This document shows, in pieces, positions 7,129 to 11,598 of a DNA stretch of 11,598 nt. Both the position numbers and the translations under genes were made by a program. The DNA is from Actinomycetota bacterium (GTDB taxonomy: Bacteria; Actinomycetota; Acidimicrobiia; IMCC26256; PALSA-610), in NCBI GenBank assembly GCA_030839005.1, contig JAUZEM010000446.1:1-11598 (forward strand), in the 5' to 3' direction. Numbering within the stretch: the stretch's first letter is position 1; each line of letters opens with the position of its first letter. The notes beneath the pieces were generated by a model. The model searched no databases and was not told the DNA's origin. It was given only the letters and a program-made list of their open reading frames with translations.

Positions 7129-7712
7129 CGGACCGCCAGCAGTCGCAGTGCCTCGCGCAGCAGCTCCTCTACCGTGCCCTCTTCTCCGAGCTGGCCGAAC
7201 GCCTCGCGCACCTCGTCGTTCGCGTATCCGAGCCCGACCAGCGCGTCGCGCACCTCGGCGCGCGCGTTCGGAGCCACCGACCCGGGAACCGCCGTGAGAT
7301 CGAGGTCGGGTACGACGAGGCGCGCCTTCAGGTCGACGAGGAGGCGCTGCGCGGTCCGCTTGCCGACCCCCGGAACCGCGACGAGCGAATCGAGGTCGTC
7401 CTCGGCGAGACACCGGCGCAGGCTCGAAGGCGCGTGCACGGACAGGATCGCGAGCGCGAGCTTCGGCCCCACCCCGCTCGCGGTGATGAGCGCCTCGAAC
7501 GTGTCGCGTTCGTCGCGTGAGGGGAAGCCGAACAGGATCAGCGCGTCGTCGCGCACGTGCTGATGGGTGAACAAGAAGACGTTCGCGCCGGGTTCGAGCG
7601 CGGGCATGGCGTTGATCGGCACGAGGACGCGATATCCGATCCCGCCGACCTCGACGAGGATCTCGCCGCTCAGGTTCCGTTCCACGACGGCGCCGCGCAC
7701 CGAGCCGATCAC
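7122..7712 (-). CDS. ruvA: Holliday junction branch migration complex subunit RuvA
   Basis: Binds four-way junctions as a tetramer and recruits RuvB. Starting at GTG 7712 the protein opens MIGSVRG, the canonical RuvA N-terminus (OB fold, residues 1-62), and includes the acidic pin D55-D56 in VRDDALILFGF. Two helix-hairpin-helix motifs follow, ASGVGPKLALAIL at 78-90 and VPGVGKRTAQRLL at 113-125, then a linker rich in Val, Pro and Ala, and the C-terminal RuvB-binding domain at about 148-196. At 196 residues it is normal for the family. The start is set by homology and by the GTGA overlap with the ruvC stop; a longer open frame upstream to 7757 is rejected because it overlaps ruvC and adds residues absent from RuvA. 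Confidence 0.96.
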   Translation of the reverse strand: MIGSVRGAVVERNLSGEILVEVGGIGYRVLVPINAMPALEPGANVFLFTHQHVRDDALILFGFPSRDERDTFEALITASGVGPKLALAILSVHAPSSLRRCLAEDDLDSLVAVPGVGKRTAQRLLVDLKARLVVPDLDLTAVPGSVAPNARAEVRDALVGLGYANDEVREAFGQLGEEGTVEELLREALRLLAVRS

Positions 7713-8215
7713 GACGGGATCCGATCGAGCATCCGCACGCGTCCGTGGTGGCAACACGCGAGGGCCAGTGCGTCGGCCGCGTCGGCCGGCTTCGGGACGT
7801 CGCGCAGCGAGAGCAGCCGCGCGATCATCGTCTGCACGGCGAGCTTGTCGGCTCGACCGTCGCCGGTCACCGCCAGCTTCACCTCGTTGGGGCTGTACTG
7901 CGTGACCGGCACGCCCGCGCGGGCCGCGACCACGAGCGCGAGACCGCTGGCCTGCCCCACCGACATCGCGGTGCGCACGTTCGCCTGGAACAGCACGCGT
8001 TCGACGGCCAGTGCCGAGGGTCGGAGCAGGGTCACGAGCGCGGCGAGCTCGTCATCGAGGGCGAGGAGCCGCTCGGGCAACGGGTCGGCGGCAGAGGTCC
8101 TGATCACGCCGCACGCCGTCGCGCGTAATCGCCCGTGATCGCGCACGACCGCGCCGTAGCCGCAGCGCGAGACACCGGGATCGATGCCCAAGACGGGCCC
8201 GGCAGGATCGAACAC
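7709..8215 (-). CDS. ruvC: Crossover junction endodeoxyribonuclease RuvC
   Basis: Dimeric, metal-dependent resolvase that nicks Holliday junctions moved by RuvAB. The 168-residue product carries all four acidic catalytic residues of the RNase H-like fold: D12 in GIDPG, E72 in AVERVLFQAN, and D145 and D148 in KPADAADALALA. SVGQASG at 85-91 and the SPNEVKLAVTGDGRADK segment are also typical. The GTG start at 8215 has AGGA 8 nt upstream. The same bases read TAGGAT 7 nt before the GTG, which also fits the -10 geometry of an actinobacterial leaderless promoter, so the mode of initiation is ambiguous. It follows coxG after 87 nt, the point where the cox block meets the conserved ruvCAB operon, and overlaps ruvA by 4 nt. 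Confidence 0.96.
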   Translation of the reverse strand: MFDPAGPVLGIDPGVSRCGYGAVVRDHGRLRATACGVIRTSAADPLPERLLALDDELAALVTLLRPSALAVERVLFQANVRTAMSVGQASGLALVVAARAGVPVTQYSPNEVKLAVTGDGRADKLAVQTMIARLLSLRDVPKPADAADALALACCHHGRVRMLDRIPS

Positions 8216-8302
8216 AGGTTCGATCCTAGGGGCTCGCGCGCGACGCCGCGAGGATCCCGCGGACGGCGCGCACGCTCTCGACAGGGGCTTCGGGGCCGGG
8301 GC

Positions 8303-8998
8303 TCAGGGGCGGCGGCGAATGATGCGCCACACGACGAAGAGGACGAGCGCGCCGATGCCGATCGGTACGAGGCGCTTCGTGACCGGCGCGCCCGCCACGC
8401 TGAACAGGTCGACCGGCTCGACCTCGGGTGAGTCGATGCGGCGGGGACCGCTCGCCGCCGGCGCGACGACCGCGGGCGGGACGGCCTCGGACCCGAGGCT
8501 CTCGAATGCCTGCTCGTACGGGCCGCCGGATTGCGAGGTGTCGCCTCCGCCCGCCACGCTCAAGACGTCGCGCTCGACGTTCTCGACGAACTGTCCCATC
8601 AACTTCGAGGAGACGTCGGCGAGCACGCCGCGACCGAACTGCGCGACCTTGCCGGTGATCGCAAGGTCGGTCACGACGTCGACCTTCGTGCCGGCGCCCT
8701 CGGGCGTCATCGTGACGACGATGGTCGCCTTGGCGTTACCCTGCCCACGCGTCTCCCGCCCCGAAGCGTCGATGACGATCCGCCGGTTCGCCTCGTCGAC
8801 CTCGGCCAGACGGGCCGTGCCCTTGTACTGCGCGGTGATCGGGCCGACCTTCACCTTGACGACCCCGCGGTACTCGTCGCCGTCGACCTCTTGCAGCTGC
8901 GCGCCGGGCATACAGGGCGCGATGCCCTCGATGTCGAGCATCACCTTCCACGTCGCATCGATCGGTGTGCTCACTCGGAAGCTGTCGGTGATGTCCAT
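8303..8998 (-). CDS. coxG: CoxG-like SRPBCC protein with C-terminal membrane anchor
   Basis: Resembles CoxG, the carbon monoxide dehydrogenase 'subunit G' family, which in Oligotropha-type systems is linked to attaching the molybdenum enzyme to the cytoplasmic membrane. The START/SRPBCC fold spans about residues 1-148: ITDSFRVSTPIDATWKVMLD near the start, then IAPCMPGAQL at 26-35, VKVKVGPITAQYKGTA at 47-62 and LMGQFVENVERDV at 133-145. A Pro/Ala-rich linker of about 60 residues leads to a transmembrane helix at about 210-227 (VPIGIGALVLFVVW), ending in Arg-rich IIRRRP on the cytosolic side. The ATG at 8998 has GGAG 5 nt upstream and lies 28 nt inside mocA, so translation is coupled. The substrate of the associated enzyme is unknown, because related CoxG proteins accompany many Mo-hydroxylases, not only CO dehydrogenase. 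Confidence 0.88.
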   Translation of the reverse strand: MDITDSFRVSTPIDATWKVMLDIEGIAPCMPGAQLQEVDGDEYRGVVKVKVGPITAQYKGTARLAEVDEANRRIVIDASGRETRGQGNAKATIVVTMTPEGAGTKVDVVTDLAITGKVAQFGRGVLADVSSKLMGQFVENVERDVLSVAGGGDTSQSGGPYEQAFESLGSEAVPPAVVAPAASGPRRIDSPEVEPVDLFSVAGAPVTKRLVPIGIGALVLFVVWRIIRRRP

Positions 8999-9552
8999 CG
9001 TGACTCCAACTCCGCGAGGTCTTCGGGGGTGTCCACGTCGGCGGCCGCACCCGTATCACCGCACGGTACCGCGACAGCAGGGTGCCGGCGGAAGAGCACC
9101 CGCGCCCCTTCGTCACCGTCGAGCTCCAACGCCTCCGACCAGTAGGCGCGGGCGATCAGCACCGGATTGCCCCGCACCCCGTCGTAGGTCGCGAACGCCA
9201 GCGACGCGCCGTCGGCGTGGGCGCGCGCGACTCGCCGGTATGCCTCCGCGCCGACGAGGGGCTGGTCGGCGAGACCGACGACGACGGCGGGCGCCGAATC
9301 GGGCTCCAATCGGCGCAGCGCGCACTGCAGGCTCGACGCGATCCCGCGCTCTGGTGCGTCGTTGCGCACGATCTCGATCCCGTCGCCTGCCGCCCCGGCG
9401 ACTCGCTCGTCCGACACGACGAGCAGCACGGGCGCACATCCGCTCTCACGTGCCGAATCGAGCGCGTACGAGAGGAGCGGCTTCCCGCGCAGCCGCGTCA
9501 AGACCTTGGGTGCGGCGCCGCCGAAGCGAACGCCGCGTCCCGCCGCGAGCAC
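8971..9552 (-). CDS. MocA-like molybdenum cofactor cytidylyltransferase (MobA/NTP transferase family)
   Basis: Nucleotidyltransferase that most likely joins CMP from CTP to molybdopterin, giving the MCD cofactor used by xanthine oxidase-type enzymes. Motifs: nucleotide loop LAAGRGVRFGG with K16 (numbering from the GTG), GLADQP at 93-98 with the metal-binding Asp, RGNPVL at 127-132, GDEGARVLF at 146-154 and DVDTPEDL at 172-179; the set fits MocA better than the GMP-adding MobA. The GTG at 9552 is the first conventional start, but it begins at the nucleotide loop and loses most of the first beta strand. No other ATG, GTG or TTG exists in frame upstream for some distance. CTG at 9576, which overlaps the coxM stop as CTGA, would restore LSTALPAA before the loop and the normal length. 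Lying between coxM and coxG supports a role in maturing the same Mo enzyme. Confidence 0.87.
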   Translation of the reverse strand: MLAAGRGVRFGGAAPKVLTRLRGKPLLSYALDSARESGCAPVLLVVSDERVAGAAGDGIEIVRNDAPERGIASSLQCALRRLEPDSAPAVVVGLADQPLVGAEAYRRVARAHADGASLAFATYDGVRGNPVLIARAYWSEALELDGDEGARVLFRRHPAVAVPCGDTGAAADVDTPEDLAELESRWTSPTASE

Positions 9553-9572
9553 GGCCGCGGGAAGCGCGGTGC

Positions 9573-10391
9573 TCAGATCGCCTCGAGCGCGCGCCGGACG
9601 AGCACCTGCGCGAGATGCGCGCGGTATTCGGGTGACGCGTTGAGGTCCGCCGGCGGTTCGGTACCCACGGCGGCTTCGCGCGCCGCGTCGGCCGCGGAGG
9701 CGCCTTGCGTGAGCGCGGTCTCAACCGCGCGCGCGCGCAGCGGTGTCGGGCCCATGTTGACCAGGGCGACGTGCGTGCCGCCGTTCACACGGGCCGCGAC
9801 CGCACCGACGATCGCCCAGTCCTGCGCCCGCCGGTTGAACTTCTCGTACGCGAACCCGGACGCTCCGCTCTTGCGGACCTGGATCTCGGTGAGCAGCTCG
9901 TCGGGAGCGAGCGCGGTCTCGAGAAATCCCTCGAAGAAGTCGTTCGCCGCGACCGAGCGCGCCCCACCCGGGCCCTGCACCACGAACGTCGCGTCGAGCG
10001 CCAGCAGCGCGGCGGGCAGGTCGCTCGCCGGGTCGCCGTGCGCGACCGAACCGCCGATCGTTCCGCGGTGCCGCACTTGGTTGTCACCGACCTGGGCGGC
10101 GACGGCGCGCAACACCCCGCATTCCCTGGCGAGAAGATCGCTCGTCTCGAGGTCGCGATGACGCGTGAGTGCGCCGATCGCGAGGTGGTTGCCTTCGTCG
10201 CGGACGTACGACAGGTCACGGAGCCGGCCGACATCGACAAGGACCGAAGGCGTCGCGAGCCGCAGCTTCATGAGCGGTAACAGCGACATGCCGCCGGCAA
10301 GGAACTTCGCGTCCTCACCGTGCTCGCCGATCAGCGAGATCGCCTCCGCAGCCGTTCCCGCGCGCACGTAGTCGAACGTCGCGGGGATCAC
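9573..10391 (-). CDS. coxM: FAD-binding medium subunit of a xanthine dehydrogenase/CO dehydrogenase-type molybdenum hydroxylase
   Basis: Medium subunit that takes electrons from the iron-sulfur subunit and passes them to an acceptor through FAD. From GTG 10391 the protein has 272 residues: MIPATFDYVRAG at the start, the FAD pyrophosphate-binding AGGMS at 32-36 and TIGGS at 111-115 followed by HGDPASDLPA, then the CO dehydrogenase flavoprotein C-terminal domain (ALVNMGPTPLRA). Motif spacing matches what I recall for Oligotropha CoxM (AGGHS, TIGG). The start overlaps the coxS stop as GTGA; a longer in-frame reading into coxS is rejected because its sequence is Arg-rich and unlike the family. 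A Mo-binding large subunit would be expected nearby but the next gene is mocA. The substrate cannot be told from this subunit; CO, nicotinate or aromatic and purine substrates are all possible. Confidence 0.92.
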   Translation of the reverse strand: MIPATFDYVRAGTAAEAISLIGEHGEDAKFLAGGMSLLPLMKLRLATPSVLVDVGRLRDLSYVRDEGNHLAIGALTRHRDLETSDLLARECGVLRAVAAQVGDNQVRHRGTIGGSVAHGDPASDLPAALLALDATFVVQGPGGARSVAANDFFEGFLETALAPDELLTEIQVRKSGASGFAYEKFNRRAQDWAIVGAVAARVNGGTHVALVNMGPTPLRARAVETALTQGASAADAAREAAVGTEPPADLNASPEYRAHLAQVLVRRALEAI

Positions 10392-10858
10392 TTGGCCGCC
10401 CGCATGGTCTCGGCCGCGGCGAGTACCGACTTCACGATGTTGTGGTATCCGGTGCACCGGCAGAGGTTGCCCTCGAGGCCGAGCCGCACGTCGCGTTCGG
10501 TCGGGTTCGGAATCTCGTCGAGCAACGACACCGCCGCGAGCACCATCCCGGCTGTGCAGTACCCGCACTGCAGACCGTGATTTTCGTGGAACGCGGTCTG
10601 CACGGGATGCCACTGCTCGCCCTGCGCCAGGCCCTCGATGGTCGTGACCGCCGCGCCGTCGGCCTGGGCCGCGAGCATCGTGCACGACTTCACCGACTCA
10701 CCGTCAAGGAGGACGGTGCACGCGCCGCAGCTCGACGTGTCGCACCCGATCTTCGTGCCGGTGAGGCCGCACGACTCGCGCAGATACTGCACGAGCAACG
10801 TCCGGGCTTCCACGTCATGATCCTGCGCCGTCCCGTTGACGCTCATTCCGATCCGCAT
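10388..10858 (-). CDS. coxS: [2Fe-2S] small subunit of a xanthine dehydrogenase/CO dehydrogenase-type molybdenum hydroxylase
   Basis: Electron-transfer subunit with two [2Fe-2S] clusters linking the Mo cofactor in the large subunit to FAD in CoxM. The plant-ferredoxin-like domain supplies C39, C44, C47 and C59 (GCDTSSCGACTV, then VKSC); the C-terminal helical domain supplies C98, C101, C133 and C135 (QCGYCTAGM, NLCRCTGYHN). All eight cysteines are present, so the subunit looks functional. At 156 residues it has the usual length. The ATG at 10858 gives the family-like start MRIGMSVNG; GTG 10879 and ATG 10846 are alternatives. There is no good ribosome site before 10858, but TAGTCT sits 8 nt upstream, consistent with leaderless initiation. 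It is the first gene after the bcp terminator and overlaps coxM by 4 nt, so it should head its own operon coxS-coxM-mocA-coxG. Confidence 0.94.
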   Translation of the reverse strand: MRIGMSVNGTAQDHDVEARTLLVQYLRESCGLTGTKIGCDTSSCGACTVLLDGESVKSCTMLAAQADGAAVTTIEGLAQGEQWHPVQTAFHENHGLQCGYCTAGMVLAAVSLLDEIPNPTERDVRLGLEGNLCRCTGYHNIVKSVLAAAETMRAAK

Positions 10859-10866
10859 GAAAGCGA

Positions 10867-10895
10867 AGACTATCCCCACGACCTGGGGCCGTCAT
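10867..10895 (-). promoter_or_regulatory. Candidate leaderless promoter of the coxS operon
   Basis: On the minus strand ATGACG (10890-10895) is followed after 17 nt by TAGTCT (10867-10872), a fair match to the -35 TTGACA and the actinobacterial -10 TANNNT. The -10 ends 8 nt before the coxS ATG at 10858, which would place the transcript start at or next to the start codon. It lies just downstream of the bcp terminator, where a new promoter is needed. It is predicted from sequence alone. Confidence 0.4.
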
Positions 10896-10970
10896 CGCCG
10901 TGAGCGCAGCGAACTGGCCGGAGTCCTGAGCGTCAGCGAGGCGGGTATCCCGCCGAGCAGCGAAGGCGAC

Positions 10971-11012
10971 AAAGAAACATAATCCTCCAGAAGCTCAAAG
11001 CTTCTGGAGGAT
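10971..11012 (-). terminator. Intrinsic terminator of bcp, overlapping its stop codon
   Basis: A perfect 14-bp inverted repeat, ATCCTCCAGAAGCT at 10982-10995 and its exact complement at 10999-11012, encloses a 3-nt loop. In the minus-strand transcript the hairpin is followed by UAUGUUUCUUUGU, a U-rich though interrupted tail. The upstream arm encodes the last residues of bcp (SILQKL region), and the stop codon straddles the loop. It separates bcp from the coxS operon. A stem this long without a mismatch is very unlikely by chance. Confidence 0.85.
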
Positions 11013-11450
11013 CGATACGAGCTTGTCGATCGGGACGAAAGTGGCGCCGATCAGCTTGCGGTCGGCGAACGCGACCTTGCCCGCGGGGTCGACCACGAAC
11101 ACGGACCTCCGCACGCCGATCAACGGTGCACCGACGCCGTAGGCCTCGATCGCCGTCTTGTCGACGTCCGCGAGCAGCGGGAACGTGAAGCCCTTTTTCT
11201 CGGCCCAACGCTCGTGACTGTCGACGTCCTGGGGCGAGATTCCCAGCAACACGGCGCCCGTCGCCTCCAGATCGGCGAGGTTGTCGCGGTACGAGCACAT
11301 CTGACGCGTGCAGCCGGGCGTGTCGTCGCCGGGATAGAACGCGATCACAACCTTGCGCCCCCGGTACTCCGAGAGCGTGTAATCGCGCTTCGCGCCGTTC
11401 TCGACACCCGGCAACGTGAAGTCCGGCGCAACCTGTCCGACCTCGATCAT
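10995..11450 (-). CDS. bcp: Thioredoxin-dependent peroxiredoxin, BCP/PrxQ type
   Basis: Reduces hydrogen peroxide and alkyl hydroperoxides using thioredoxin-like donors in the cytosol. The active site is YPGDDTPGCTRQMC at 39-52: peroxidatic C47 in TPGC and resolving C52 five residues later, the atypical 2-Cys PrxQ arrangement. APDFTLPG at 8-15 opens the thioredoxin fold, LGISPQDVDSHERW is at 69-82, and R114/R115 in GVRRSVFVVD supply the active-site Arg. The ATG at 11450 is chosen over the TTG at 11459 because GGGAGG is 9 nt before the ATG but directly abuts the TTG; this gives 151 residues, typical for the family. It is 64 nt after yebC, has a perfect palindrome upstream and ends in a strong terminator. 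It could be a protective partner for the oxygen-using flavin/molybdenum enzyme next door, but the terminator argues against co-transcription. Confidence 0.95.
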   Translation of the reverse strand: MIEVGQVAPDFTLPGVENGAKRDYTLSEYRGRKVVIAFYPGDDTPGCTRQMCSYRDNLADLEATGAVLLGISPQDVDSHERWAEKKGFTFPLLADVDKTAIEAYGVGAPLIGVRRSVFVVDPAGKVAFADRKLIGATFVPIDKLVSILQKL

Positions 11451-11459
11451 CTCTGCCAA

Positions 11460-11465
11460 CCTCCC
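11460..11465 (-). promoter_or_regulatory. Ribosome binding site deciding the bcp start
   Basis: GGGAGG on the minus strand, 9 nt before the ATG at 11450. It touches the TTG at 11459, which therefore cannot be the normal start. Confidence 0.75.
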
Positions 11466-11466
11466 A

Positions 11467-11478
11467 CCCGTATACGGG
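11467..11478. promoter_or_regulatory. Perfect 12-bp palindrome upstream of bcp
   Basis: CCCGTATACGGG is fully self-complementary and lies 1 bp upstream of the bcp ribosome site, in the 64-nt gap between yebC and bcp. It could be an operator for a dimeric regulator, for example a redox sensor, or a small RNA stem near the ribosome site. Nothing in the window identifies the binding protein. Confidence 0.4.
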
Positions 11479-11514
11479 CCGACGGTCCGTTCGGTTCGCC
11501 GACCCTACGTCGCC

Positions 11515-11598
11515 TCAAGCGGTCACCGCCTCGAGCACTGCATCGGGGATGTCGAAGTTGGCGTACACGGCTTCGACGTCGTCGTGATCCTCGAGCAC
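11515..11598 (-). CDS. yebC: YebC/PmpR family (TACO1-like) protein, C-terminal 27 codons, 5' end outside window
   Basis: Only the end is present: VLEDHDDVEAVYANFDIP then DAVLEAVTA and a TGA stop. The LEDxDDVxxVYxNFDIP signature is the conserved C-terminus of YebC, a protein recently tied to relieving ribosome stalling and earlier described as a transcriptional regulator. yebC upstream of ruvC is a widespread bacterial arrangement, which supports the call despite the short fragment. Here it is separated from ruvC by bcp and the cox block. Confidence 0.9.
   Translation of the reverse strand: MLEDHDDVEAVYANFDIPDAVLEAVTA

Noticed and set aside
7713..7757. Upstream extension of ruvA
   Set aside because: It overlaps ruvC and adds residues before the canonical MIGSVRG start.
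8221..8302. Open tail reading SVRAVRGILAASRASP then a stop, between coxG and ruvC
   Set aside because: It only continues a shifted frame out of coxG, has no start with a ribosome site and is too short to judge; treated as intergenic.
10392..10685. N-terminal extension of coxM into coxS
   Set aside because: The extra residues are Arg-rich and unlike the family; GTG 10391 gives the canonical start and a GTGA overlap with coxS.
10940..10954. GGCGGG-TAT-CCCGCC hairpin in the bcp-coxS gap as a second terminator
   Set aside because: A 6-bp stem with no T-tract after it on either strand, and a much stronger terminator sits 30 bp away.

Overview
The window is high-GC DNA and every gene I can support, fifteen in all, lies on the minus strand, so it reads right to left. 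GTG and TTG starts are frequent, stop/start overlaps are common, and the gene order yebC - ruvC - ruvA - ruvB - yajC - secD - secF - apt - rel is the conserved actinobacterial one (Mycobacterium has the same backbone). I infer an actinomycete (Actinomycetota), possibly an Acidimicrobiia-like or other uncultured lineage; that finer placement is a guess from style only.

Layout in transcription order. (1) 11598-10982: the last 27 codons of yebC, then a bcp/PrxQ-type peroxiredoxin, which is closed by a very strong intrinsic terminator whose hairpin overlaps the bcp stop codon. (2) 10895-8303: a molybdenum-hydroxylase accessory block, coxS (2x[2Fe-2S] subunit), coxM (FAD subunit), a MocA-like molybdopterin cytidylyltransferase and coxG (SRPBCC protein with a C-terminal membrane anchor). 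The catalytic large subunit coxL is not in the window. A candidate leaderless promoter sits directly before coxS. (3) 8215-6072: ruvC-ruvA-ruvB, the Holliday-junction processing operon, tightly overlapped. (4) 5941-5228: a stand-alone crotonase-family gene, preceded by a tandem 58/61-bp duplication. (5) 5165-1783: yajC-secD-secF, the auxiliary part of the Sec translocase, with an odd Thr-rich repeat in the extracytoplasmic domain of SecD. (6) 1650-1: apt and the first 369 codons of a bifunctional (p)ppGpp synthetase/hydrolase, in the same reading frame and separated by one stop codon and four codons.

How the genes fit together: the housekeeping backbone covers recombination, protein export, purine salvage and the stringent response. 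Two metabolic inserts interrupt it: the coxS-coxM-mocA-coxG block (with bcp) between yebC and ruvC, and the crotonase between ruvB and yajC. In the cox block, CoxS and CoxM would pass electrons from a Mo-MCD large subunit to FAD, MocA would make the MCD form of the cofactor, and CoxG would tether the complex to the membrane; the missing large subunit is the main puzzle.

No stretch longer than about 135 bp lacks a gene. The non-coding gaps (1651-1782, 5166-5227, 5942-6071, 8216-8302, 10859-10994, 11451-11514) hold the repeats, terminator, palindrome and promoter candidates listed. I see no tRNA, rRNA, CRISPR, transposase or phage gene, and no clearly novel multi-gene system; the most unusual items are the cox block without a large subunit, the likely CTG start of mocA, and the repeat-built gene junctions.
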